In this document: positions 54,344 to 63,418 of the stretch, piece after piece
Layout of the letters: each line of letters begins with the position of its first letter
Position numbering within the stretch: the first letter of the stretch is position 1
Assembly (NCBI GenBank): GCA_040388625.1
Contig: JAZKBK010000001.1
Location: 682,001-746,000, forward strand
From: Gemmatimonadota bacterium
GTDB taxonomy: Bacteria > Gemmatimonadota > Gemmatimonadetes > Gemmatimonadales > Gemmatimonadaceae
Direction of reading: 5' to 3'
Length of the DNA stretch: 64,000 nt
Made by a program: the position numbers and the translations under genes
The notes under the pieces: model-generated
Databases searched by the model: none
The model's input: the letters and a program-made list of their open reading frames with translations, nothing else
What the model was told of the DNA's origin: nothing

Positions 54344-55849
54344 CTATAACCCACCCGCAACAACCCTATCCCGACCTTCGCGCTTGGCCACGTACAATGC
54401 CCGGTCCGCCGCCGAAAACAACTCATCGCGGTCCCGCGCCCCTTCGGGATACGTCGCGAGGCCGAGCGAAATTGTCACGCGAATGTCCCTGCCGCCGATC
54501 ACGAACGGCCTTCCACCGACCGCAGTCCTCAGGCGCTCGGCAAGCTGGCATCCGCCAGAAAGATCAGTCTGCGGCAGCAGCAGTGCCATCTCCTCACCGC
54601 CGTATCTGGCGCAGAGATCGACGTTGCGGACCTCGGCCTGCAATGCTGCAGCGACGCGCTTGAGCACCTCGTCGCCTACCTGGTGCCCGTAGGTGTCGTT
54701 GACGTGCTTGAACCGGTCGATATCGACCACCACGAGCGTGCACGACCCGCCAAAGCGGTTGGTCTCCATGACGATGCGCGTCAGCCGTTCCTCGAACTGC
54801 TGCCGGTTCGCCAACCCGGTCAGGGCATCCGTCCGCGCGCGTCTGTTGATCTCCTCGATCTCCCAGACGGTTTCGAGCGCATGCGCCGCCATGACGCCGA
54901 GCAGGCGCAGGTTCTTGGCGTCGGTCGGGCTGATCGTGATGGGCAGCTCGTTTTCCATCACGAGCGCGCCGATGACTCCGTCGCCACCACGTAGCGGGAC
55001 TATCGCCAGCGCACCGAGCGGGTGCTGCTCCTCCTCGCCGCCGAAGACTACGAAACCACGGCCGCGGTCCGTCGCGTCCTCGATCAACACGGGGTAATCG
55101 CCAATGCACGCCGCGCCAACCTGGCTCTCAGGGGTGACGACAGACCCCGCCACTACGGGATGCCCGCGAATCGAATATGCGACCTCACCCGCCGGCCGCG
55201 AAGGGTTCCAGCGCACCAGCGCTACCCGTCGCGTCCCCATCATGTGCGATGCCGCAGTGCAGAGCGATGCGCCCAGATCCCCGATGGTCCTGTGGTCCTG
55301 AAGCTGTGTCGCCGTAAGCAGAAGAAGATCTGCGTGTCGTTCCGACTGCGTCACCGCGGCCTGCGCGTCGAGCAGCGAGCGAAGCGTCGACAACCTGCGG
55401 CCAAGCCGAGGGAGCCACGTGCGGAGCTGCTCCCGCGGAAGCTTGAGCGCGCCACGTTCTCCGGCAGCGACCGCCAGCACATGGCGCGCTCCCGTCGTCG
55501 ATGGAATCGGCGTGGCGACAAATGCGACGCGCTCCCCATCCGTGGAAATCTCGCCGACGTTCTGATTCGCGGCCCACGCGATCAACCCCTTCGCGCGCGG
55601 GTCGAGCTGCGGCTCCTGCCCGTCGGCGCTCACGAACTCCATCAAACGCGGCGCAGCCGCCGGATCAGCTGCATCCCACACTGACGCATGTATTCCACCA
55701 AACAGCTCGCGAACATCCGCAAGGACGTCCGTGATGGGCGTGTGCTCTACCGATGGCGCCGAATCGGTACTACGCAGCCTCGGCGATCGCGTCGCTCGTT
55801 GTATCAGCGGTTCTCCCGACCAGGTCGTCGTCACCATTTCGCGCACCAT
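54344..55849 (-). CDS. GAF-GGDEF diguanylate cyclase
   Basis: This soluble protein of about 500 residues makes cyclic di-GMP. A poorly conserved region (35-160) is followed by a GAF-like sensor (about 175-335) and a GGDEF domain (340-495). The active-site motif reads RYGGEEM, with Met where Phe is usual. The product-inhibition I-site RNVD lies at its usual place before it. DALTGLANRQQFEERL and VVVDIDRFKHVNDTYGHQVGDEVL are typical. The 5' end is uncertain: the ATG at 55849 overlaps dus by 80 bases, and the first 25 residues look like out-of-frame dus sequence; an ATG at 55834 is an alternative. Its ligand is unknown. Confidence 0.85.
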   Translation of the reverse strand: MVREMVTTTWSGEPLIQRATRSPRLRSTDSAPSVEHTPITDVLADVRELFGGIHASVWDAADPAAAPRLMEFVSADGQEPQLDPRAKGLIAWAANQNVGEISTDGERVAFVATPIPSTTGARHVLAVAAGERGALKLPREQLRTWLPRLGRRLSTLRSLLDAQAAVTQSERHADLLLLTATQLQDHRTIGDLGASLCTAASHMMGTRRVALVRWNPSRPAGEVAYSIRGHPVVAGSVVTPESQVGAACIGDYPVLIEDATDRGRGFVVFGGEEEQHPLGALAIVPLRGGDGVIGALVMENELPITISPTDAKNLRLLGVMAAHALETVWEIEEINRRARTDALTGLANRQQFEERLTRIVMETNRFGGSCTLVVVDIDRFKHVNDTYGHQVGDEVLKRVAAALQAEVRNVDLCARYGGEEMALLLPQTDLSGGCQLAERLRTAVGGRPFVIGGRDIRVTISLGLATYPEGARDRDELFSAADRALYVAKREGRDRVVAGGL

Positions 55850-56825
55850 AAGGGTGGGACAGGTAGTCGTCGAAGATTGCTTCGACCTCAGTGATGGATC
55901 GAACGGCGTACAACTTCTTGCGCAGCTCAGCCGATCCCGGCAACCCCTTCACATACCAGCCAAGGTGCTTCCGAAACTCAACGGCGGCGCCACGGGGATC
56001 GAGCTCGAACTCGTCAGCCATGTGCGCGTGCTCGAGCGCGATCGCGAGACGCTCGCGGATCGGGGGCGCCGGCCGCTTCTCGCGTCCCTCGAGCAGGTCA
56101 CGCGTCTGATCGAAGATCCACGGCTGGCCGAAGGATCCGCGCGCAATCATGATTCCGGTGCAACCGGTCTGGCGATGCATCTCGATCGCGTCTTCGGCGG
56201 ACTTGATGTCGCCGTTGCCGAGCACCGGAATGTCCAGCGCATCCACAACCGCCGCGATCTCATCCCAGCGTGCAGCGCCACTGTACATCTGTGCGCGTGT
56301 GCGAGGGTGCAGAGTGAGCACCGTCGCACCGGCATCCTGACACCGTAGCGCGATCTCCACCGGGTTCCGCATTTCCTCGCTCCAGCCACTGCGAATCTTG
56401 ACCGTGACAGGCAACGGCGTGGCTGCCGCAACAGCCTTGATCACGGACTCGACGAGTCCGAGGTCCTTGAGACAGCCGGATCCGCCATTCCGCTTCACGA
56501 CCTTCTTGACGGGACAGCCGAAGTTGATATCGATGAACTCGGGCTGAAAGACATCGGATACCAGTCGCGCAGCGTCGCCCATTGCTGCGGGTTCGGCGCC
56601 GAAAATCTGCACACCGATGGGACGCTCGTCGGCACCGAAGCGAAGTTTCGCGAGCGTGGCCTCATTCTCCCGCCGTATTGCTTCGGCCGAAAGAAATTCA
56701 GTTACGACTACGTCGGCGCCGAACCGGTGACAGATGCGCCGGAACGGGGATTCCGACACTCCCGCCATCGGCGCCAGATACAGTGGCGTCGCTGCAGCGA
56801 TTGGGAATGGGAATGTCCTGGCCAT
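55770..56825 (-). CDS. dus: tRNA-dihydrouridine synthase
   Basis: This FMN enzyme reduces uridines in tRNA. The 351-residue protein has LAPMAGVSESPFRRICHRFGAD, DINFGCPVKKVVKRNGGSGCL with the catalytic Cys near the end of this segment, KIRSGW, HPRTRAQMYSGAARWD and GNGDI. It looks closest to DusB-type proteins. The Met at 56825 fits the family start; a further 12 upstream residues in the frame are unlikely. It is followed by, and overlaps, the diguanylate cyclase frame. Confidence 0.93.
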   Translation of the reverse strand: MARTFPFPIAAATPLYLAPMAGVSESPFRRICHRFGADVVVTEFLSAEAIRRENEATLAKLRFGADERPIGVQIFGAEPAAMGDAARLVSDVFQPEFIDINFGCPVKKVVKRNGGSGCLKDLGLVESVIKAVAAATPLPVTVKIRSGWSEEMRNPVEIALRCQDAGATVLTLHPRTRAQMYSGAARWDEIAAVVDALDIPVLGNGDIKSAEDAIEMHRQTGCTGIMIARGSFGQPWIFDQTRDLLEGREKRPAPPIRERLAIALEHAHMADEFELDPRGAAVEFRKHLGWYVKGLPGSAELRKKLYAVRSITEVEAIFDDYLSHPYGARNGDDDLVGRTADTTSDAIAEAA

Positions 56826-56949
56826 GACTCTGAAGCTAATGTTCGCCCCGAGGGTGGGCAACGCGCGTATTTGACATGACTGTGGGCCGAAAGTACCTTG
56901 GACGGTTCACCTCGAACTGCCCGCTTCGCCCGCACCCGCAACAAACGCA

Positions 56950-57402
56950 ATGGAACTACGCGAGTTCTTCTCCGAAGATGCGATTTCGCTCGACCTCAAG
57001 GCCGACAACAAGGACGACATCCTTCGCGAGCTTATTTCGCTCCTGAAGTTGGACGAAAAGTCCGAAGGGATGCTGTTCAAGATGTTGAAGCGCCGTGAGA
57101 ACCTCGGCTCGACCGGTATCGGTCGCGGGATTGCAATCCCGCATTGCCGCTCACTGGTCGTCAACAAGCTGAGGGTCGCCTTCGGTCGCAAACCGAACGG
57201 CGTCGACTTCAAGGCGATCGATGAGAAGCCTGTCTATTTCTTCTTTCTGATCGTCGCGCCGCCGCTGGAGGTCTCCAACCAGTACCTGCCAGTACTCGGT
57301 AAGATCGCCCAGTTCAGCAAGGAATCCGACGTGCCCGGCCGCCTGCTGGAGCTCACCGAGCCCGCCCAGTTCATGGCGTTGTTGAAGGAAAAAGGGGTGT
57401 AA
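56950..57402 (+). CDS. PTS EIIA (PtsN/fructose-type) domain protein
   Basis: This 150-residue single-domain protein belongs to the nitrogen/fructose-type phosphotransferase IIA family. The phosphorylated His lies in GRGIAIPHCRS, with YFFFLIVAPPLE and the C-terminal helix typical of the fold. It stands alone, without a sugar permease. Such PtsN proteins usually signal nitrogen, potassium or phosphate state rather than transport sugar. It is followed by a GTAGGG repeat. No EI or NPr gene is in the window. Confidence 0.88.
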   Translation: MELREFFSEDAISLDLKADNKDDILRELISLLKLDEKSEGMLFKMLKRRENLGSTGIGRGIAIPHCRSLVVNKLRVAFGRKPNGVDFKAIDEKPVYFFFLIVAPPLEVSNQYLPVLGKIAQFSKESDVPGRLLELTEPAQFMALLKEKGV

Positions 57403-57412
57403 CGTGGCACCC

Positions 57413-57495
57413 GTAGGGGCGGGCCCCCGCGCCCGCCTCTCCTAACGAGATATCGAACGCGGTTTCGCCCCCCCCCCGTGCCGGCCCCTCTTAGA
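57413..57495. repeat. Fourth GTAGGG repeat, right arm degenerate
   Basis: GTAGGGGCGGGCCCCCGCGC starts at 57413, 10 bases past the ptsN-like stop. A degraded facing copy (CCCCGTGCCGGCCCCTC) ends near 57495. A run of about ten C residues sits between them at 57468-57477. The pair is about 83 bases. Confidence 0.6.
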
Positions 57496-57536
57496 GCGAT
57501 ATCGAACTACGCGCCGTTAACGCGCCGGAACGTCCG

Positions 57537-58559
57537 TCAGCGCCACCCAAGTGCCGGCGCGACATGCGTAAGGATCGCCTCGATGACGTGCGCGTTGTAG
57601 TCCACGCCAAGCTGATTGGGTACAGTCAGGAGTAGCGTGTCCGCCGCCGCGATCCCCTCGTCGTTCCTGAGTTGCTCCACGAGTGCATCCGGCTCCGCAG
57701 CATAGCTCCGACCAAAGATCGCGCGCGTTTTCTCGTCGATGTACCCGATCTGATCCGCGTCCGCGCCCTGGCGCCCGAAGTTGGCCCGATCTCGATCGGT
57801 GACGAGCGCAAAAATGCTGCGGCTCACCGAAACGCGCGGTTCGCGCGCATGCCCAGCTTCTTTCCACGCACCACGAAATGCCCGGATCTGCGCCGCCTGC
57901 TGCACATGGAACGGCTCTCCAGTCTCATCGTCCTTGAGAGTGGAGCTCTGCAGGTTCATGCCGAGCTTTGCCGCCCAGACCGCAGTGGCGTTCGATCCCG
58001 CACCCCACCAGATCCGCTCGCGCAGACCATCCGAATGCGGCTCGATGCGCAGCAGGCCCGGCGGATTTGCGAACATCGGCCTCGGACTCGGCTGCGCGAA
58101 TCCGTCGCCACGCAACAGGCCGAGGAAAACCTCCGCGTGACCGCGCCCCATGTCGGCATCGGTCTGACCGTCGGCCGGGCTGTAGCCGAAATATCGCCAG
58201 CCATCGATCACCTGCTCGGGCGAGCCGCGGCTGATCCCAAGTTGCAGCCGGCCGCCGGCAATGATATCGGCCGCTCCCGAATCCTCCACCATGTAGTACG
58301 GGTTCTCGTACCGCATGTCGATGACAGCAGTGCCGATCTCGATGCGACTCGTCCGCGCACCGACCGCGGCAAGAAGCGGAAATGGCGACGCGAGTTGCCG
58401 GGCGAAATGGTGAACGCGAAAATATGCGCCGTCCGCACCCAGCGACTCGGCAGCAACAGCGAGATCGATGGACTGCAGCAGCGCGTCGGCTGCAGATCGT
58501 GTTTGCGACTGTGACGACGGCGTCCAGTGCCCGAACGACAGAAAGCCGATCTTTTTCAT
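57537..58559 (-). CDS. LLM-class flavin-dependent oxidoreductase
   Basis: This 340-residue bacterial-luciferase-like monooxygenase binds FMN or F420. MKKIGFLSFGHW, SLGADGAYFRVHHFARQLASPFPLLAAVGART, IEIGTAVIDMRYENPYYMVEDSG and GRLQLGISRGSPEQV are family landmarks. The substrate is not deducible. It follows guaA by 28 bases on the same strand. Confidence 0.9.
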   Translation of the reverse strand: MKKIGFLSFGHWTPSSQSQTRSAADALLQSIDLAVAAESLGADGAYFRVHHFARQLASPFPLLAAVGARTSRIEIGTAVIDMRYENPYYMVEDSGAADIIAGGRLQLGISRGSPEQVIDGWRYFGYSPADGQTDADMGRGHAEVFLGLLRGDGFAQPSPRPMFANPPGLLRIEPHSDGLRERIWWGAGSNATAVWAAKLGMNLQSSTLKDDETGEPFHVQQAAQIRAFRGAWKEAGHAREPRVSVSRSIFALVTDRDRANFGRQGADADQIGYIDEKTRAIFGRSYAAEPDALVEQLRNDEGIAAADTLLLTVPNQLGVDYNAHVIEAILTHVAPALGWR

Positions 58560-58587
58560 TGCACGAGATGCTGACCGTGAGTCTCGC

Positions 58588-60135
58588 TCATTCCCACTCG
58601 ATGGTCGCCGGCGGCTTCGAGCTCACATCGTAAGCAACCCGGTTCACCCCATCGACCTCGTTCATGATGCGGTTCGATATCCGCCCCAGCACATCGTAGG
58701 GAAAGTGATACCAGTCAGCGGTCATACCATCGGTGCTGGTGACAGCGCGCAACGCGAGCACGTTTTCATACGTCCGCTCGTCGCCCATCACTCCAACACT
58801 GCGGATCGGCAACAGCACCGCGAACGCCTGCCAGATCGTATCGTACAATCCCGCTGAGCGAATCTCTTCCAGATAGATCGCATCGGCGCGGCGCAACACT
58901 TCGAGCTTCGCCGGTGTGACGTCGCCGAGCACGCGTATCGCGAGGCCCGGTCCCGGAAATGGGTGTCGGCCAACCATCTCCTCAGGCAGACCCAGCTCGC
59001 GTCCGACGTTCCGCACCTCGTCCTTGAACAACTCACGCAGCGGCTCGATCAGGGCGAACTTCATGTCGCTCTTGAGTCCCCCGACGTTGTGATGGGTCTT
59101 GATCGTCACCGACGCGCCGCCGGTCGGTGAGAACGACTCGATCACGTCCGGATACAACGTGCCCTGCACCAGAAAACGAACGTTGTCGCCTACTTTCGCT
59201 GCTGTGGCTTCGAATACGTCGATGAACGTGTGTCCGATGATCTTCCGCTTCTTCTCCGGATCTTCGACGCCTTCAAGTGCGCCAAGAAACTCTGCACTCG
59301 CGTCCACGGTGATCAGATTGACACCCATGTGAGCGCGAAACGTGCGCTCGACCTGCTCGCGCTCGTGCATTCGAAGCAGACCGGTATCCACGAAGATACA
59401 CGTAAGCTGATCTCCAACTGCACGGTGTACCAGCGCCGCCGCAACCGACGAATCGACGCCGCCCGAAAGTCCGCAGATCACGCGCGCGTCGCCAACGAGC
59501 GCGCGAATACGTACGACCTCACGCTCGACGAAGGAACCCGGCGTCCACGTGGGATGCAAACCGCAGATACGGAACAGAAAGTTCTCGATCAGCTCTCGGC
59601 CGCGCGGCGTGTGCGCGACTTCTGGATGGAACTGCACGCCGAATATCGGACGTGTCTCATGGCGGAACGCCGTAACGGGGTTGGCCCCGCTCCGCGCTGT
59701 TACTGTAAAACCAGGAGGTGGCGATTCCACATGGTCGCCGTGACTCATCCACGCTTCGAGGCATTCCCCGCCGTCGAAACCCGCGAAGAGCGCATCCGGC
59801 TCGGTGACGCAGACCTGGGCGCGACCATACTCCCGCTTTCCCGCGCGCAGGACCGTCGCACCCGAGAGCTGTGCGATCAGTTGCATTCCGTAACAGATGC
59901 CCAGTACCGGTGCCACGCCGAGCAACGCCGGATCCGCCATCGGAGCGGATTCGTCGTATACCGAATTGGGGCCACCGCTGAAGATGATGCCGGAAGGATT
60001 CCACTCGCGCACCCACTCGAGCGTTCGCGTGGGAGGATGGATCTCACAATACACCCGTGCTTCGCGCACGCGCCGCGCTATCAGCTGCGTGTACTGCGCC
60101 CCAAAATCAAGAATCAGAATTCTTTCCGGATTCAT
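58588..60135 (-). CDS. guaA: GMP synthase (glutamine-hydrolysing)
   Basis: GuaA converts XMP to GMP. The 515-residue protein has the amidotransferase domain ([19 protein letters not shown]; nucleophile in [10 protein letters not shown]; His-Glu in VQFHPEVAH), the ATP-pyrophosphatase P-loop [14 protein letters not shown] and the dimerisation C-terminus ending [19 protein letters not shown] start at Met 60135; the longer frame runs into the phosphodiesterase gene. A GAG lies seven bases upstream. It completes the purine theme of the window. Confidence 0.98.
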   Translation of the reverse strand: MNPERILILDFGAQYTQLIARRVREARVYCEIHPPTRTLEWVREWNPSGIIFSGGPNSVYDESAPMADPALLGVAPVLGICYGMQLIAQLSGATVLRAGKREYGRAQVCVTEPDALFAGFDGGECLEAWMSHGDHVESPPPGFTVTARSGANPVTAFRHETRPIFGVQFHPEVAHTPRGRELIENFLFRICGLHPTWTPGSFVEREVVRIRALVGDARVICGLSGGVDSSVAAALVHRAVGDQLTCIFVDTGLLRMHEREQVERTFRAHMGVNLITVDASAEFLGALEGVEDPEKKRKIIGHTFIDVFEATAAKVGDNVRFLVQGTLYPDVIESFSPTGGASVTIKTHHNVGGLKSDMKFALIEPLRELFKDEVRNVGRELGLPEEMVGRHPFPGPGLAIRVLGDVTPAKLEVLRRADAIYLEEIRSAGLYDTIWQAFAVLLPIRSVGVMGDERTYENVLALRAVTSTDGMTADWYHFPYDVLGRISNRIMNEVDGVNRVAYDVSSKPPATIEWE

Positions 60136-60142
60136 CCAGCTC

Positions 60143-60631
60143 TCAGAGTTTGATGATTTCCACTTCGCGCGTATCCAGATCGACGAGCGCAGCTGTGCAC
60201 GACCCGTACAACCAGCCGCATGCCTCACCGGGATTCAGGATCAGCGTGTCTCCCCTGCTCTTCATCTCGACCTGATGCGAGCTGCCATGGAACACGAAGT
60301 GGTGCTTGTCCAGCGAACGTTGATGCACCTCACCAATGTCGTGAACGATGAGGATCTGCTTGCCCGACACTTCGAAGCTGTGCGGAGACTCGTACAGCTC
60401 GGTCCCCACTCCTTGCGCAGCAACCGCTGCCAGGCCCTCGGGATCTCCATCGTTTCGACCAAAGACGCCAAGCATCGGGATGTTGGCGTCATTCACGGGC
60501 GTCAGCGAAAAGGGTGAACAGTGATCCCCAGCGTGCATAAGCAGGCTTGCACCACCGGCGATCATACGGGCGACGAGCTCCGCAATCGCGGGAACCCTGT
60601 CGTGCGTATCAGCCATGATTCCGACTCGCAT
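60143..60631 (-). CDS. YfcE-type metallophosphoesterase
   Basis: This 162-residue calcineurin-like phosphodiesterase resembles YfcE/MJ0936. Metal-ligand motifs are [21 protein letters not shown] and VHDIGE. The last motif reads HGSSH where GHTH is usual, so one metal His is replaced by Ser. It may act on phosphodiester metabolites; the natural substrate of this family is unknown. It overlaps lysA at TGATG and is followed after seven bases by guaA. Confidence 0.87.
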   Translation of the reverse strand: MRVGIMADTHDRVPAIAELVARMIAGGASLLMHAGDHCSPFSLTPVNDANIPMLGVFGRNDGDPEGLAAVAAQGVGTELYESPHSFEVSGKQILIVHDIGEVHQRSLDKHHFVFHGSSHQVEMKSRGDTLILNPGEACGWLYGSCTAALVDLDTREVEIIKL

Positions 60632-61902
60632 CAGTCCTCGATCCAGTCAGGCGCGAATGTCTCGCGGCGCGTAAGATCAGCGTCGGACTCTCGCTCGGTG
60701 ATTACTGCAAATCGACTCCCATCCACAAGTACTTCGGCTGGCCGCGGGCGCGAATTGTAGTTCGACGCCATCGAGTAGCCGTACGCACCGGTCGCGCGCA
60801 AGACGAGCAGCTCTCCCGGCGCGACATCAGCAATGAGCCGATTGTTCGCGAAGAAATCACCACTCTCACAAACCGGACCGACGATATTCGCGCGCAGAGT
60901 CGGCTCGGCGTCACTCGACGCAGAATCGATCGCGTGATGCGACGCGTACAGCGACGGGCGAATGAAATCGTTCATCCCCGCGTCGGTGATGACGATCTCC
61001 TTTCCGCCGCTATGCTTGCGGTACAGCACCCGCGTCACCAGCACGCCCGACTCGGCCACCAGGAACCGGCCCGGCTCGATGAGTATCTCCACACCTGGCT
61101 CTGCGGCGGCGATCCGCAGCGCATCGGCGTACGCCCCGAGATCGAGTGATGAGCCGTCGTCGTCCGTCACTCCGAGGCCGCCGCCCAGGTCCAACGTCGT
61201 GAGCTGCGCGAGATTCTCGCCTTCGATATCGCGCTTCAGCTGCACGAGCGCCTTCGCTGCCAGTGCATACGGCGTTGCGTCACCGATCTGCGAGCCGAGG
61301 TGGGAGGCCAGGCCGATCAGCTTCACGTTTGTCATGTACGACATCGCACGTGCGACAGCGATGACCCGATCAAGCGGAATTCCGAATTTCATCCCGCGCT
61401 CGCCGGTGCGCGTGTACGGATGCGGCGTGTCCACGGCAACGTCGGGATTTACACGCAGAACTACCGGGGCGACGACGCCGATCCGGTGCGAAACGTCCTG
61501 CAGCACCGCGAGCTCGCCTTCGGATTCGACGTTTATGCTGCGCACGCCGGCGCGCACTGCGCGCTCCAATTCCGCGGGGGTCTTGCCGACGCCGCTGAAT
61601 ACGATGTCCGAGCCCGCGAATCCCGCCTCGAGCGCGCGGTGCAGCTCGCCGCCGCTTACGATGTCGACGCCGGCGCCAAGTGATCTCAGCAGCGCCAGAA
61701 TCGCCAGACTGGAATTGGCCTTCACGCTATAGTGTACGTGGACGGGCAGTCCTTCAACCGCGACCGCAAGTCGCTGGTACTGGTTGCGAATCGTGTTTGC
61801 GCTGTACACGTAGACCGGAGTGCCAACCCGATCCGCTATCGTGTCCAGCGCAACGCCATCGCAGAACAGCGCACCATCGCGCCGTGTGTAACCGGCGGGC
61901 AT
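60631..61902 (-). CDS. lysA: Diaminopimelate decarboxylase
   Basis: LysA makes lysine from meso-diaminopimelate with PLP. The 423-residue protein has the PLP lysine in VHVHYSVKANSSLAIL, ASHLGSQIGDATPY, LDLGGGLGVTD, ILIEPGRFLVAESG, GPVCESGDFF with the catalytic Cys and GAYGYSMASNYNSRPRPAEVLV. I start at Met 61902, which shares one base with the proS stop (TGATG); the longer frame reads back through proS. The pathway serves both protein and peptidoglycan synthesis. Confidence 0.97.
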   Translation of the reverse strand: MPAGYTRRDGALFCDGVALDTIADRVGTPVYVYSANTIRNQYQRLAVAVEGLPVHVHYSVKANSSLAILALLRSLGAGVDIVSGGELHRALEAGFAGSDIVFSGVGKTPAELERAVRAGVRSINVESEGELAVLQDVSHRIGVVAPVVLRVNPDVAVDTPHPYTRTGERGMKFGIPLDRVIAVARAMSYMTNVKLIGLASHLGSQIGDATPYALAAKALVQLKRDIEGENLAQLTTLDLGGGLGVTDDDGSSLDLGAYADALRIAAAEPGVEILIEPGRFLVAESGVLVTRVLYRKHSGGKEIVITDAGMNDFIRPSLYASHHAIDSASSDAEPTLRANIVGPVCESGDFFANNRLIADVAPGELLVLRATGAYGYSMASNYNSRPRPAEVLVDGSRFAVITERESDADLTRRETFAPDWIED

Positions 61903-63371
61903 CAGTACGCTTTGGCCCACAAGGCCTCCGCTACCGATTTCTCTCCGCACCGCAGGCACGACGTCGGTGCCACCGCGGAACGGAACTCTTCGTCGGGAAG
62001 GCATCGTATTGTCGCCTTGGTTTCTTCCTTGATTTTAGCCTCGCATTCGGCGGAGCCGCACCAGCCGGCGTACACGAACGCCCCGTCGCCGTCCATGATC
62101 TCGCGAAAGCGCTCGTAAGTAACGTCGCCGCGCACGCTGTTCGCCTCGCGTCGCGCGCGCGCCGTTTCGAGCAGGTTGTCCTGGATCGCGGACAGCAGCT
62201 CGTGTATCGATTCCCCGATCGTATCGAGTCGATACGGCCGCTTCTCGCGCGTGTCGCGACGCACCAGCACCGCCTGACCCGCGTCCAGATCACGTGGGCC
62301 GATCTCCATTCGGAGCGGTATCCCGCGCAGCTCCCATTCGTAATACTTGGCGCCCGGCTTGATTCCCTCGCGCGCATCCACGTGAATGCGCAGCCGTGCA
62401 GGCGACCGGCGCTCCCAGGCGCCGAGTGATTCCTTGATCTTCATCGCCGCCGCGATGACGCGCTCGCGATCCTCGTCCGTGCGATAGATCGGCACGATGA
62501 CCACTTCGATCGGTGCCAGCAGTGGCGGCGTGACAAGGCCATTGTCATCACCGTGCGTCATCACGAGTCCGCCCACCATGCGTGTCGAGACACCCCAGCT
62601 CGTATTCCACGCAAAGTCCAGCTCGCCGGCTTCGGTCTGAAACGTGAGATCGAATGCCTTGGCGAAGTTCTGCCCGAGATTGTGCGACGTACCGGCCTGG
62701 AGCGCCTTGTTGTCCTGCATCATCGCCTCGCACGAATACGTGCGCAGCGCGCCAGCGAACTTTTCCGACTCGCTCTTTCTACCGGTCACGACCGGCATCG
62801 CCATCCAGCCTTCCATGAAGTCGCGGTACACGCCGAGCATCCGGCGCGTCTCCTCTTCGGCTTCCGCCTCGGTCGCGTGCGCCGTGTGCCCTTCCTGCCA
62901 CAGAAACTCGAGCGTACGGAGGAACAGACGCGTGCGCATCTCCCAACGGACGACGTTGGCCCACTGATTGATCAGCAGCGGAAGGTCGCGATAGCTCTGC
63001 ACCCACTTGGCGAACATCGAGTAGATGATCGTCTCGGACGTCGGGCGAATCACGAGCGGCTCATCCAGCTGCTTGCCGCCGCCGTACGTCACAACCGCCG
63101 TTTCGGGCGCAAAGCCCTCCACGTGCTGCGCTTCCTTCTGCAGAAAGCTCTGTGGGATCAGCAACGGGAAGTACGCGTTCTGATGACCAGTCTCCTTGAA
63201 CATGTCATCGAGCTGGCGTTGCATGCGCTCCCAGATGCCATAGCCGTTCGGGCGGATGACCATGCATCCACGAACCGGCGCGTAGTCCGCCAGTTCCGCG
63301 CGTACAACGAGCTCGTTGTACCATCCGCTGAAGTCCTGAGCGCGAGTGGGAAGCTTCTTTTCGTCAGCCAT
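61902..63371 (-). CDS. proS: Prolyl-tRNA synthetase, short eukaryote/archaea-type
   Basis: This 489-residue class II synthetase charges tRNA(Pro). It has motif 2-like segments ([50 protein letters not shown]) and [14 protein letters not shown]. The anticodon domain is followed by a C-terminal zinc-type domain ([21 protein letters not shown]...[19 protein letters not shown]). It lacks the editing insertion of the E. coli-type enzyme and belongs to the eukaryote/archaea-like group found in several bacterial phyla. hisS lies 47 bases upstream. Confidence 0.97.
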   Translation of the reverse strand: MADEKKLPTRAQDFSGWYNELVVRAELADYAPVRGCMVIRPNGYGIWERMQRQLDDMFKETGHQNAYFPLLIPQSFLQKEAQHVEGFAPETAVVTYGGGKQLDEPLVIRPTSETIIYSMFAKWVQSYRDLPLLINQWANVVRWEMRTRLFLRTLEFLWQEGHTAHATEAEAEEETRRMLGVYRDFMEGWMAMPVVTGRKSESEKFAGALRTYSCEAMMQDNKALQAGTSHNLGQNFAKAFDLTFQTEAGELDFAWNTSWGVSTRMVGGLVMTHGDDNGLVTPPLLAPIEVVIVPIYRTDEDRERVIAAAMKIKESLGAWERRSPARLRIHVDAREGIKPGAKYYEWELRGIPLRMEIGPRDLDAGQAVLVRRDTREKRPYRLDTIGESIHELLSAIQDNLLETARARREANSVRGDVTYERFREIMDGDGAFVYAGWCGSAECEAKIKEETKATIRCLPDEEFRSAVAPTSCLRCGEKSVAEALWAKAY

Positions 63372-63418
63372 CGATGCAGTAGTTGATGCAGTGAATGCAG
63401 TATTGGATGAGGCGCGCG

